From JAWLGW01 sp964569055 (GTDB lineage: Bacteria; Planctomycetota; J058): 23,450 nt of DNA. The notes beneath the pieces were generated by a model. It was given only the letters and a program-made list of their open reading frames with translations, was not told where the DNA came from and made no database searches. Below, in pieces: positions 1-7,199 of this stretch. The stretch covers positions 1-23,450 of the forward strand of contig CAZMSZ010000082.1 of assembly GCA_964569055.1 (NCBI GenBank). Reading direction: 5' to 3'. The stretch's first letter is position 1. Every line of letters begins with the position of its first letter. The translations under genes and the position numbers were made by a program.

Positions 1-60
1 CGGCCTCCGGCCGCGCGTCAGCGCGTCAGCTCGTCTCGCACGACATGGTGCGTCAGCTAC

Positions 61-340
61 GCGCTCGGACGCTCGCCGCGGGCGAATTGGTGGGTGAGGC
101 GACCGCTCGGACCTTCGCCGCGGGCAAGATGGCTCGTCGATGCAACCGCTCGGACGTTCGCCGCGGGCGCGAGATGGTTGGGTGAGACGACCGCTCGGAC
201 GTTCGCAGCGGGCGAAGATTGGTTGGGTAAGGCGACCGCTCGAGCGTTCTCCGCGGGCGAGATGCAACCGCTCGGACGTTCGCCGCGTGCGACTACGGCC
301 TCGAGGAGTCTCAGCTCCGCACCCGCTCGGACCTCGCCTG
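61..340. repeat. Degenerate tandem repeat, about 43-45 bp period
   Basis: Seven copies of a core close to CCGCTCGGACGTTCGCCGCG begin at about 61, 103, 146, 191, 236, 268 and 323, giving spacings of 42, 43, 45, 45, 32 and 55 bp. The stretches between cores also resemble each other (GGTTGGGTGAGGCGA-like or GATGCAA-like). The last copy lies inside the 3' end of the DUF3754 gene and encodes its final residues. The spacings are not all multiples of three, so the array as a whole is unlikely to be coding. No other gene is visible in 1-310. Confidence 0.8.
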
Positions 341-1513
341 CCAGCGGGGCGGGGGCTCGAACAGCTCGTCCCAGGCGGCGTCGACCTTGCGCAGGGCGGC
401 GGCGAGCGGGACCACGCGCAGGCGCTCGTCGCCCTCCTTGCGCCACAGGAGGGCCAGCTCGTCGAGCTTGGCGAGCGCGTCCTCGACGTCGAACGTGATC
501 CGGGCGCGGTAGCGCTCCCAGATCAGGGCGTCGGCGCGCGCGCCGAGCTCGGCCGGGGTGAGGCCGTCCTCGCCGGCGGCGGCCAAGACGGCGTAGGCCA
601 GCAGGACCTCCTTGGTCTCCTCCTCACCGGCCATGGCGGCCGCGCGCGAGACCAGCGAGCGGTTGCTCGCCATGGTGATCGCGTAGAGGTGCTCGGCCAG
701 GGCGGTCACGTAGCTGGCGCGGATCTTGGAGTAGTCGAGCACCGTCTTGCCGCCGTAGATCCCGCCCACCAGCACCACCAGCGGCAGCAGCAGGATCTTG
801 AACGGGACGGCCAGGAGCTTGGCCAGGCCGGGGGTGTAGACGTAGGCCAGGCGCAGCAGCTTCCAGGCGGAGATCGCCGCGGCGCCGCCCGAGCCCGACA
901 GCTTGAGCTTGTCGAGCAGCTTCATCTTCACGCGCACGGTGGGGAGGAGCAGCTCGAGGTCGCAGGTGGGCACGTCCTTGAACAGCCGCAGGTAGACCCA
1001 CGGCTCGTCGCGCGTGCGCACCGCGATCGCGACCCGGCGGTAGGTGGGCACCTCGCGCTCGACCAGCCGGAACAGGCGCCGCGCCGGGCGGAGCGTGATC
1101 GCCTTGGTCCCCGCGCCGCGCGTGAACACCCGCAGCTCCTCGAGGCCGGCGAGGTCGGCGTCGACGTGGAGCTGGGCCAGCACCTCGCGGTCGTGGCGGT
1201 TGAGCAGCCGCTCCTCGGGGACGGGCTCGAAGTTGGCGCGGGCCAGCAGCTCCTCGAGGGCGGCCAGGAGGCGCTCGACGGGCTCGTCTCGGCCCAGCGC
1301 CGCGGGGTCGACCGTGTCGGCGTCGGGGTCGAGCGCCGCATAGAGCGACTCCACCAGCCGGCTGCGGCCGCCCGCGTAGTGGTGCTGCAGCGCCTCCACC
1401 ACCCGGGCCAGCGCCCAGAACGCCTCGCGCTCGGCGGGCGAGTCGAACGACTCGGCCAGCTCCCCGGTGAGGTGGACGACCCGGCACGGGATGAAGCGCG
1501 GCACGGACGCCAT
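311..1513 (-). CDS. DUF3754 (TMEM143-like) membrane protein
   Basis: This 400-residue protein starts at ATG 1513 and ends at TGA 311. Its hallmark is the central block at residues 176-205 containing RLFKDVPTCDLELLLP followed by VKMKLLDKL, which I recognise as the DUF3754 signature. One hydrophobic segment at about 235-255 (LLLPLVVLVGGIYGG) should cross or insert in the membrane. A conserved helical stretch with YSKIRASY and NRSLVSR follows at 260-290, and a C-terminal charged region may be winged-helix-like. The family is of unknown biochemical function and is common in Planctomycetota. The last residues (about 391-400, ending SERVRS) are encoded by the final copy of the flanking tandem repeat, so the native tail may have been replaced by repeat sequence. 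No clear Shine-Dalgarno precedes the ATG. It is divergent from the gene at 1866. Confidence 0.8.
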   Translation of the reverse strand: MASVPRFIPCRVVHLTGELAESFDSPAEREAFWALARVVEALQHHYAGGRSRLVESLYAALDPDADTVDPAALGRDEPVERLLAALEELLARANFEPVPEERLLNRHDREVLAQLHVDADLAGLEELRVFTRGAGTKAITLRPARRLFRLVEREVPTYRRVAIAVRTRDEPWVYLRLFKDVPTCDLELLLPTVRVKMKLLDKLKLSGSGGAAAISAWKLLRLAYVYTPGLAKLLAVPFKILLLPLVVLVGGIYGGKTVLDYSKIRASYVTALAEHLYAITMASNRSLVSRAAAMAGEEETKEVLLAYAVLAAAGEDGLTPAELGARADALIWERYRARITFDVEDALAKLDELALLWRKEGDERLRVVPLAAALRKVDAAWDELFEPPPRWQARSERVRS

Positions 1514-1737
1514 TGTCCCGACGGGGCGCGCGCGCGCGATGGCGAAACGGCGCCCCAGATTCTGGCCGTTCCGCGCCGTAACCCCTTGGCCCCAGTATCC
1601 CAGGCGGACCTACAGGCGACCCTCGAGCGCCTTGAGCGTTCCGTCGGGCGCCGCTACTATGCCCAAAGGTCCGGCACGCCGGATCGAGGCGGGGAGCTTT
1701 CAAGCAAAGGCCACATAACGACTTACTGCTCGGCCGA

Positions 1738-1772
1738 GCTGGAGCGCACCCCGATCCGGGGCCGGCTCCAGC
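1738..1772. other. Strong two-stage hairpin (regulatory RNA or terminator candidate)
   Basis: An outer 8-bp stem GCTGGAGC/GCTCCAGC encloses a 3x3 internal loop (GCA/CCG), an inner 5-bp stem CCCCG/CGGGG and a 3-nt loop (ATC). The pairing is exact in both stems. No U-tract follows on either strand, so a simple intrinsic terminator is doubtful. A 5' leader structure or a protein-binding palindrome is equally possible. Confidence 0.5.
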
Positions 1773-1829
1773 GGGATCTGACTTCGATGCGGCCCGCGGT
1801 GGTGCCCACCCCGGCCGGTGACGACCCGG

Positions 1830-1858
1830 TTGACACGACGCAGGTGACCACGCAATGG
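1830..1858 (+). promoter_or_regulatory. Candidate promoter for the gene at 1866
   Basis: A perfect -35 hexamer TTGACA (1830-1835) is followed after 17 nt by a weak -10 candidate CAATGG (1853-1858). If used, transcription would start almost at the GTG start codon (1866). The -10 match is poor, so this is tentative. Confidence 0.35.
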
Positions 1859-1865
1859 GGCGCTC

Positions 1866-2423
1866 GTGAAGATCCTCCGTCTGGCCGACGCGCGCGTGCT
1901 CCTGTGGGCGCGGGAGCGTCGGGCTCGCGGAGGGGAGCCGTTCGAGGTCTCCAAGGTCGTGAGCGGCCCGCTCCAGGGTCTGTGCCCCACCGCGCCGCGC
2001 TGCCCGGCCGAGCTCACCAGCGCGGGCCCTTTCGCGCGCGTGTCCTCGTGGATCGACCCGCACGAGCCGCCCCACGGCGCCTGCGCGTATGGGTTCGGCA
2101 ACCGAGGCGAGTGCCTGCGCCACCGCAATCGGTCCGCCCTCGAGAGCGCGCTGCTCAGCCCCGACGAGGCGCGGCGGGCCGTGCGGCTGCTCGAGGCCAT
2201 GGGGTTCTCGGTCGAGGAGGAGTCGATCGATCCGGGCCAGGCCCGCGCCCGGATCCTGCTCGCCCACGGGGGGATCGGCCCCGCCCACCAGGTGCGGTTG
2301 TTGAGCGCGCCTGGGCTCGGGTCGCTGGTGCTGGTGCGGGAGGTGGAGGGCGCGCTGCGGCGCCGCGCCAAGCCGCAGCGCGCCCGTCGCCTGCGCGTGC
2401 TGCCCGTGGGCGGACAGAGCTGA
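1866..2423 (+). CDS. Hypothetical protein with Cys/His cluster
   Basis: This 185-residue protein starts at GTG 1866 and ends at TGA 2423. I do not recognise a family. It has no signal peptide or membrane segment and should be cytoplasmic. The N-terminal half carries four cysteines and three nearby histidines (C40, C46, H66, H70, C73, C83, H86), in GLCPTAPRCP and HGACAYGFGNRGECLRH, a spacing that could bind a metal but matches no named motif I know. The C-terminal half (about 95-185) is amphipathic and Arg/Leu-rich and ends in a very basic segment (RRRAKPQRARRLR). A GGGG run five bases before the GTG may serve for ribosome binding. The next gene begins 11 nt after the stop, so the two may be co-transcribed. 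The start could be wrong, but the Cys-rich region is clear. Confidence 0.6.
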   Translation: MKILRLADARVLLWARERRARGGEPFEVSKVVSGPLQGLCPTAPRCPAELTSAGPFARVSSWIDPHEPPHGACAYGFGNRGECLRHRNRSALESALLSPDEARRAVRLLEAMGFSVEEESIDPGQARARILLAHGGIGPAHQVRLLSAPGLGSLVLVREVEGALRRRAKPQRARRLRVLPVGGQS

Positions 2424-2434
2424 CTCGCCTCGAC

Positions 2435-3358
2435 GTGCGCCGGCTCGCCGCCTCGCTCCTGCTGATCTCCTCGCTCGCCGGCGGGTGCGCCGCGCCGCTC
2501 CAGCCGGCCCCCTCACCGACCCCGTTCGAGGTGCCGCGCGCGCTCGAGGGCCTCTCCGCCTCGCTGGCGGCGTCGGCCGAGCGGGGCCGGGCTTCGACGG
2601 TGCTGATCCGCAAGCAGGCGCAGGTCTTCAAGCCGGCGGGGCGCTATTTCACCGGGCTGCTCGAGGCGTTCGCCGGGGTGCTCAACCCGCTCGACTACGA
2701 CTGGCCGCGTCGGGTGGTGGTGTTCCCCTTCTACCTCCTGTTCGGCTACTTCGACCTGTCCACCTCGCGCGGGTCGGGGTTCTTCGTGCAGGACGACCTC
2801 GTGCTGACCAACGCGCACGTGGTCGAGAACGCCGCCAGCCTGGTGGCGTTCCTGCCCGACGGGCGCTCGGCGCGGGCGGAGCTGGTGGCGGTGGACGAGG
2901 CGCGCGACCTCGCCCTCCTTCGGGTCGCGTCGCTGCACGGACCGCTGCCGCCGGCCCTCGAGCTGCGCGGCCACGGCGCGACCGTGGGCGAGCCGGTGCT
3001 CGCCGCCGGCTACCCGAGCCGCGAGACGTTCGGAGGCTGGGACGAGCTCGCGGGGCCGCCCAACCCGCGAGTGACCGTGGGGCTGGTCTCGGCGCGCGAC
3101 GTGGAGCTCGGCAACGCCGCCACGCGCTACGTGGAGACCGACGCCGCGCTCAACCCGGGAAACAGCGGCGGACCGCTGCTGGACCTCGACGGGCGGGTGG
3201 TCGGGATCACGACCATGATCGGGGCGGGCAAGCAGAACGAGGGCTACGCGGTGCCGGCCCTGGTCGTGCTCGAGGCGTTCGCCGAGCACCTGCGCCCGCG
3301 CGGGCTTCCGGAGCCCGAGGGAGAGGAGGGCGTCCCCGGCGATGACGGGGGTCGCTGA
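2435..3358 (+). CDS. Lipid-anchored trypsin-like serine protease (S1C, HtrA/DegP-like)
   Basis: The protein has 307 residues. The GTG start at 2435 is chosen because it gives a clean lipoprotein signal peptide, MRRLAASLLLISSLAGGC, with lipobox Cys18, so the mature protein is probably tethered to a membrane. The trypsin-like fold follows with the full catalytic triad: His128 (LTNAHVV), Asp158 (ARDLALL) and Ser244 (NPGNSGGPL). LAAGYPS and VVGITTM are further family landmarks. No PDZ domain follows, and the chain stops about 60 residues after the Ser, so this is the protease domain alone rather than full DegP. Unusually, a hydrophobic insertion of about 50 residues (about 62-110, with VVVFPFYLLFGYF) separates the first strand from the GSGFFV strand. 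It might form a membrane-contacting hairpin. An active protease is likely; the substrate is unknown. It starts 11 nt after the upstream gene. Confidence 0.88.
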   Translation: MRRLAASLLLISSLAGGCAAPLQPAPSPTPFEVPRALEGLSASLAASAERGRASTVLIRKQAQVFKPAGRYFTGLLEAFAGVLNPLDYDWPRRVVVFPFYLLFGYFDLSTSRGSGFFVQDDLVLTNAHVVENAASLVAFLPDGRSARAELVAVDEARDLALLRVASLHGPLPPALELRGHGATVGEPVLAAGYPSRETFGGWDELAGPPNPRVTVGLVSARDVELGNAATRYVETDAALNPGNSGGPLLDLDGRVVGITTMIGAGKQNEGYAVPALVVLEAFAEHLRPRGLPEPEGEEGVPGDDGGR

Positions 3359-3397
3359 GAGAATGGTGCGCCGTCGGTCGCCCCGGTGCGGCCCGGC

Positions 3398-3403
3398 AGG
3401 AGG
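3398..3403 (+). promoter_or_regulatory. Ribosome binding site that fixes a TTG start
   Basis: AGGAGG sits 6 nt before TTG 3410. The in-frame GTG at 3386 has no comparable site, so TTG 3410 is the better start for the H1-like/TPR protein, whose N terminus then reads MAKKVSKKAS. Confidence 0.7.
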
Positions 3404-3409
3404 GGGGCT

Positions 3410-5002
3410 TTGGCCAAGAAGGTGAGCAAGAAGGCGAGCACGAAGGCCAAGCAGGCCAAGCAGGCCAAGGCTTCCAAGGCTGCGAAGCCGAAGGCCGCCA
3501 AGCCGAAGGCCGCCAAGGCCAAGCCCGCCAAGCCGAGGGCCGCGAAGCCGAAGGCGGCGAAGCCCAAGCCCGCGAAGCCCAAGCCCGCGAAGCCCAAGCC
3601 CGCGAAGCCCAAGCCCGCGAAGCCCAAGCCCGCGAAGGCCGAGCCCGCGAAGAAGGTCGCGAAGGCCGAGCCCGCCGAGCCCAAGGCCGCGAAGAAGGCC
3701 GTCAAGGCCAAGCCGAGCGCCAAGCCGAAGCCGGCTGAGCCCAAGCCCGCGCCCCGGGTGGAGCCCAAGCCGACGGGCGCCACGCGGAAGCCGCCCGCCG
3801 CCAAGGCCGCGCGGGGCAAGGAGGCGAAGGTCAGCCGGCGCATGGCCAAGAAGCCCGCGCCGCGCCTCGAGGCGGAGGACGAGGAGGAGGACGAGCACGA
3901 GGAGGAGGTCGAGGCCCCGCCGCGGCGCACCCGCGGTCGGGTGATCTCGCCCGGGCCCACCGATCCGCGCGAGGCGCTCCTGTCCGACGCGCTGCGCGCC
4001 CAGCGCGTGCGCGACTTCGCGGCGGCGCGCCGCCACCTCGAGCGGTTTCAGGAGCAGTTCCCCGAGGACGTGCGCGGGCTGATCTACCTCGCCAACCTCG
4101 CGCGCGCCGAGGGCAACCGCGAGCAGGCGCTCGCCACCTACAAGGCGGCCCTGCGCAAGGCGCCGCAGGACCCGCTCGCCTTGTGGTGGAAGGCCGACTT
4201 CCACCTGAGCGAGCCGGCGGCCGGCGAGCTCAAGCAGGCTCAGGCGGACCTCAAGAAGATCGTGGACCTGTTCGGGCGCCGGCGCGACGACGTGTCGCGC
4301 AACTGGACCGAGCAGGCGCGCGAGAAGCTGCGCTACTGCGAGAGCCGGCAGCTCTCGCTCGAGTCGCACCGCTACCTCAAGGGGCGCGGCAAGAACCCGC
4401 CCACCCCGCGCGACCTCAAGAAGGCGCGCGAGCTGCTGCGCAAGGCGCTCGACGTATACCCGGGCGACCCGCGCAACCACATGAACCTCGGCAGCGTCGA
4501 GCTGCAGCTCGGCAACGTGGAGCGGGCGATCAAGCACGCGCGCGACGCGCTCGAGCTCAACGCGAGCTACGCGCGGGCCCACCTGATCCTGGGGCACGCC
4601 TACCGCGCCCAGGGGCAGCTCTCGCTCGCCAAGGACGCCTACCTCCAGTGCATCGAGCTCGACAACCTGCAGCGCGACGCGGCCGAGGCCTGGCGCTGCC
4701 GCCGCGAGGTCGAGCAGGAGCTGGCGCGCAAGCGGCGCCGCTTCTTCTCCACCCTGGTGGGCCGCCCCGACGAGGAGGGCCAGCTCGAGCCGCTCGAGCT
4801 GGTGCGCCTCAAGGAGTGGGTGGGGGTGCTCGAGGGGGACGTGGTCAAGAACGCCGACCTCGCCCGCGACCCGGCCGGCCACTACGTGGTGACGGCCTAC
4901 GGCGAGAAGGACACCTACCGCGCCTTCCCCGGGCCCGAGGGCCTGGTGATCGAGCGCGAGCACGAGCCGCCCAGCCAGCCCCTGGCGCCGATCGGGAGCT
5001 GA
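3410..5002 (+). CDS. TPR protein with histone-H1-like Lys/Ala/Pro tail
   Basis: This protein has 530 residues from TTG 3410. Residues 1-150 are almost only Lys, Ala and Pro, in AKPKAAKPKPAKPKPA-type repeats like bacterial histone-H1-like proteins. A short acidic patch follows at 155-168 (EDEEEDEHEEE), then a basic linker. From about 190 to 460 the chain is helical with TPR-type repeats, best seen in GLIYLANLARAEGNREQALATYKAAL and in the block around NHMNLGSVELQLGNVERAIKHARDALEL. The last 70 residues form a separate domain with no family I recognise (YVVTAYGEKDTYRAF). There is no signal peptide, so it should be cytoplasmic. The tail probably binds nucleic acid or another polyanion while the TPRs bind protein; both roles are inferred from composition. 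The gene is convergent with the lipoprotein gene at 5018, with 15 nt between the stops. Confidence 0.75.
   Translation: MAKKVSKKASTKAKQAKQAKASKAAKPKAAKPKAAKAKPAKPRAAKPKAAKPKPAKPKPAKPKPAKPKPAKPKPAKAEPAKKVAKAEPAEPKAAKKAVKAKPSAKPKPAEPKPAPRVEPKPTGATRKPPAAKAARGKEAKVSRRMAKKPAPRLEAEDEEEDEHEEEVEAPPRRTRGRVISPGPTDPREALLSDALRAQRVRDFAAARRHLERFQEQFPEDVRGLIYLANLARAEGNREQALATYKAALRKAPQDPLALWWKADFHLSEPAAGELKQAQADLKKIVDLFGRRRDDVSRNWTEQAREKLRYCESRQLSLESHRYLKGRGKNPPTPRDLKKARELLRKALDVYPGDPRNHMNLGSVELQLGNVERAIKHARDALELNASYARAHLILGHAYRAQGQLSLAKDAYLQCIELDNLQRDAAEAWRCRREVEQELARKRRRFFSTLVGRPDEEGQLEPLELVRLKEWVGVLEGDVVKNADLARDPAGHYVVTAYGEKDTYRAFPGPEGLVIEREHEPPSQPLAPIGS
3560..3634 (+). repeat. Five perfect 15-bp repeats in the H1-like tail
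   Basis: Five identical copies of AAGCCCAAGCCCGCG lie head to tail and encode repeated Lys-Pro-Lys-Pro-Ala. Identity down to the third codon positions points to recent slippage or recombination rather than old divergence. Copy number may vary between strains. Confidence 0.9.
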
Positions 5003-5017
5003 GGCCAAGCGGCCCGC

Positions 5018-5677
5018 TCAGCGCAGCAGGTCGCGCACCACGATCAGCGCGAACAGCACGTTGGGCGGCAGGAAGGCGAGGTCGGCCGCGACGGCCAACG
5101 GGAGGAACGCCAGCCGGAGCGGATAGAACCGCGCCGGCTCGCCCGGCCGCTCGAACTCCAGCAGGCGCTGATCGCCGAGCGCGGCGATCTCGCGGCCGCG
5201 CTCGTACACGAGGACCTGCGGCCAGCTCGGGCCCCAGCGCAGGGCCGGCGCGCTCGGGTCGGGCTCGTGCACCGACACGGGGAGCGCCTCGCCCCGCAGC
5301 GGCCCGTGCGCCTCGTTGCAGCGCACGGTCCGCGCCGGGGTCGGACCGGGCGCCCCGCGCAGGTCGAACAGCCGCTCACCCAGCGCCAGCGCGCGCGGGT
5401 CGCCCTCGGGCGCGATCGGCTCCTCCCGCGGCGGCTCGGGCCGGAGCACGTCCCACCGCTGGCAGGTGCCGTCCTCGTAGCGCAGCTCCACGTGGAACCC
5501 GCCCCAGAACGCGGCGCCCCGCGCATCGACCACGTGCTGCGGACGTTGATCGGTCCAGGGCTGCCCCTCGGGGTCGTAGGCGGCCCAGATCGTGATCGTG
5601 GTCAGGCAGCCCGGCTGGACCGCCAGACCCGCGGCGAGCGCGATCAACAGCAGGGCCAAACGGAGCGGGCGGCGCAC
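5018..5677 (-). CDS. Small lipoprotein, tandem family member 1
   Basis: The protein has 219 residues from GTG 5677, chosen because it begins a signal peptide (MRRPLRLALLLIALAAGLAVQ) ending at Cys24. The lipobox (QPGC) is not canonical. The core at about 58-95 carries the family signature: GGFHVELRYEDG, RWDVLRPEP, then GDPRALALGERLF. Near the C terminus a hydrophobic stretch (LAFLPLAVAADLAFLPPNVLF) precedes the end RDLLR. Function is unknown. The C-terminal DLAFLP resembles the DTLLLP-type motif of YceK/YidQ-family lipoproteins, a weak similarity seen by eye. It is the last gene of a minus-strand run and sits 56 nt after the stop of the gap-interrupted copy. It is probably exported and lipid-anchored. 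Confidence 0.7.
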   Translation of the reverse strand: MRRPLRLALLLIALAAGLAVQPGCLTTITIWAAYDPEGQPWTDQRPQHVVDARGAAFWGGFHVELRYEDGTCQRWDVLRPEPPREEPIAPEGDPRALALGERLFDLRGAPGPTPARTVRCNEAHGPLRGEALPVSVHEPDPSAPALRWGPSWPQVLVYERGREIAALGDQRLLEFERPGEPARFYPLRLAFLPLAVAADLAFLPPNVLFALIVVRDLLR

Positions 5678-5733
5678 GGAGCCATCCAAGCGCGCCCGGC
5701 CCGGTTTCGCCAGGGGTCTCCGCCGGAGGCCGT

Positions 5734-5796
5734 TCAACGCAAGGCGTCGCGGAGCTCGAGCAACCCCAGGTAGAGGTTGATCGGCAGGAACGCGAG
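5734..5796 (-). CDS. 3' end of lipoprotein family member 2, cut by assembly gap
   Basis: Only the last 20 codons and the TGA stop are visible before the run of N. The end, LAFLPINLYLGLLELRDALR, matches the end of member 1 at 11 of 20 positions by eye (shared LAFLP, N, L, RD and LR). It is therefore a further copy of the family whose 5' part lies in the unsequenced gap. It is partial because of the assembly, not because of visible mutation. Confidence 0.7.
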   Translation of the reverse strand, partial: LAFLPINLYLGLLELRDALR

Positions 5797-5896
5797 NNNN
5801 NNNNNNNNNNNNNNNNNNNNNNNNNNNNNNNNNNNNNNNNNNNNNNNNNNNNNNNNNNNNNNNNNNNNNNNNNNNNNNNNNNNNNNNNNNNNNNNN
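5797..5896. other. Scaffold gap of 100 N
   Basis: Exactly 100 N, the conventional size for a gap of unknown length, lies inside the tandem lipoprotein array. Similar neighbouring copies are a plausible reason for the assembly break. The true gap may hold the rest of member 2 and perhaps further copies. Confidence 0.95.
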
Positions 5897-5909
5897 CGGA
5901 AGGCGCGGC

Positions 5910-6593
5910 TCACCAGCGATCCTCCAGCCAGGCCAACAGCGCGAACGGCAGCGCGATGACGTCGTGCGCCACGACGGGCGCCAGGAGCGGCAGCAGGGCC
6001 GGCAGCACCAGGGGGAACGCGATCCATCGGTAGGCGGCCTCGTATCGAGGGGGATCGTCGGCTCGCTCGGCCGCGACGAGGACGCCGTCGTCCCCGCCCA
6101 CCGCGCCGAGGATCTCCCCACCCTCGTGGACGATCGCGCGCCTGAACCCGGGAGCCCAGTGCAGCCCCGTGAACATCGCGCCGGGTCGGGGCGAGCGCGG
6201 CAGCGGCTCGCTCGCGAGCACGACGTGCCCTCCAGCGCACGGTACGACGCGGGGTGGCGGCGGCCCGGGCTGGCTCGCGAGCTCGAACAGCCCCTCGGCG
6301 AGGGCGAGCGCGCCCGGGTCGCCCGTGGGGACGAACACCTCACGCGGCTCGGGCCGGAGGAGGTCCCACTCGCGACGCGAGCCTTCCTCGTAGGTGAGCA
6401 CGACGTGGAACCCACCGCCGCACCGCCGCGCCGAGACGTCGATCAGCGTCGCGGGCCGGATCTCGAGCGGAGCGGGCGCCGGGGAGCACGCCTCCTCGAT
6501 CAGGCTCGGAAGGACGAGCGGCATGCAGCCGGACGGCAGCCCCAGGGAGAGGAGCGAGGCCGCCAGGAGAGCACGATTGCGCTTCGATCTCAC
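5910..6593 (-). CDS. Small lipoprotein, tandem family member 3
   Basis: The protein has 227 residues, from GTG 6593 to TGA 5910. The signal peptide MRSKRNRALLAASLLSLGLP leads to Cys23 (PSGC). The signature follows as GGGFHVVLTYEEG, REWDLLRPEP and GDPGALALAEGLFEL, clearly parallel to member 1. The middle has HWAPGFRRAIVHEGGEILGA. The C terminus holds a long hydrophobic hairpin (AFPLVLPALLPLLAPVVAHD, then IALPFALLAWL), longer than in members 4 and 5, which may insert in the membrane. Function is unknown. The gene starts 13 nt after the stop of member 4, consistent with an operon reading from 7766 towards 5018. Members 1 and 3 form one subfamily and members 4 and 5 another. Confidence 0.7.
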   Translation of the reverse strand: MRSKRNRALLAASLLSLGLPSGCMPLVLPSLIEEACSPAPAPLEIRPATLIDVSARRCGGGFHVVLTYEEGSRREWDLLRPEPREVFVPTGDPGALALAEGLFELASQPGPPPPRVVPCAGGHVVLASEPLPRSPRPGAMFTGLHWAPGFRRAIVHEGGEILGAVGGDDGVLVAAERADDPPRYEAAYRWIAFPLVLPALLPLLAPVVAHDVIALPFALLAWLEDRW

Positions 6594-6606
6594 GCCAGGC
6601 TCCCGT

Positions 6607-7173
6607 TCAGATCAGGTCGTCGAGCAGCAGCGGAAACAGGGCGACCCCGATCCCGTACACGGGGAGCAGCGCCACGTCGGCGGCGAACGCGAACGGCAGC
6701 AGCAGCAGGAAGGCAGGTCGCAGGGGCGGACGCTGCATGCGGGGCGGTCCCGGAGGGAGCGCCTTGCGCGCCAGCCGGCGTCCGTCCGCCAGGAGGTGCA
6801 CCTCGGCGCCGTCCTCACGCAGCACCAGCTCGGGCTCGCTCTCCTCGGCCGGAACCCTGACCGAGCCGAACGGGACCAGCGTCGGCCAGTCGCTCAGGGC
6901 GTGCTCGTCCCCACCGGTGCAGGGCGCGAACTGCCAGGGGCGCTCGGGCTCGCCCGCCGGCGGGCGACGCACGTCCCACCGCTCGCGGCGGCCGTCGTCG
7001 TACGCGAGCGTCAGGTGCAGCCCCTCCCCGACCCGCCAGGCGGCAGCGCCGCGGACCGAGGCGTGCACCCGCCGTTGCGCTGGCGGCGCGACCGATCGGA
7101 GCACCTGCTCGGTGAGACACCCGGCCAGGGAGCTGGCGAGGAACGCATAGAGCACGACGCGGCGTAGGTTCAT
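6607..7173 (-). CDS. Small lipoprotein, tandem family member 4
   Basis: The protein has 188 residues from ATG 7173. A GGAG five bases upstream supports the start. The signal peptide MNLRRVVLYAFLASSLAGC has a canonical lipobox with Cys19. The core has GEGLHLTLAYDDG and RERWDVRRPP, then CTGGDEHALSDWP and ELVLREDG. A hydrophobic C terminus (LLLLPFAFAADVALLPVYG) follows. Aligned without gaps to member 5 it is identical at 117 of 188 positions by my count (about 62%), so the pair comes from a tandem duplication. The DVALLP motif again recalls YceK/YidQ lipoproteins, at low confidence. It lies 26 nt downstream of member 5. Confidence 0.72.
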   Translation of the reverse strand: MNLRRVVLYAFLASSLAGCLTEQVLRSVAPPAQRRVHASVRGAAAWRVGEGLHLTLAYDDGRRERWDVRRPPAGEPERPWQFAPCTGGDEHALSDWPTLVPFGSVRVPAEESEPELVLREDGAEVHLLADGRRLARKALPPGPPRMQRPPLRPAFLLLLPFAFAADVALLPVYGIGVALFPLLLDDLI

Positions 7174-7199
7174 GGCGACTCCGGAAAGGCGATCGTGGC

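Larger units (their letters stand above)
1514..1865. other. Divergent intergenic region, 352 bp, no gene
   Basis: This lies between the divergent starts of the DUF3754 gene and the gene at 1866. The open frames crossing it have no recognisable protein character and no ribosome-binding site. It holds a strong hairpin (1738-1772), a candidate promoter (1830-1858) and a less GC-rich patch around 1696-1730 (ending CATAACGACTTACTGC) that may be a regulatory region for either gene. Confidence 0.6.

Noticed and set aside
61..340. CRISPR-like repeat array
   Set aside because: Cores are degenerate, spacings vary from 32 to 55 bp, the intervening segments resemble each other rather than being unique, and no cas gene is present.
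1467..1718. Small plus-strand open frame in the divergent region
   Set aside because: It overlaps the start of the DUF3754 gene in antisense, has no ribosome site, and shows Arg/Pro composition typical of GC shadow frames.
140..3358. Very long open frame (1072 codons) on the plus strand
   Set aside because: Only its last 307 codons look like a real protein (the protease). The rest is antisense to the DUF3754 gene or runs through the repeat and intergenic DNA, an effect of high GC with few stops.
2513..5008. 831-codon minus-strand open frame
   Set aside because: It is antisense to the protease and the H1-like/TPR genes, with Leu/Gly/Arg repeats mirroring the Lys/Ala/Pro repeats. There is no domain and no start signal.
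5734..6593. One long gene across the N-gap
   Set aside because: A stop at 5910 ends member 3 just after the gap, and the sequence before the gap is the end of another copy, so at least two genes are involved.
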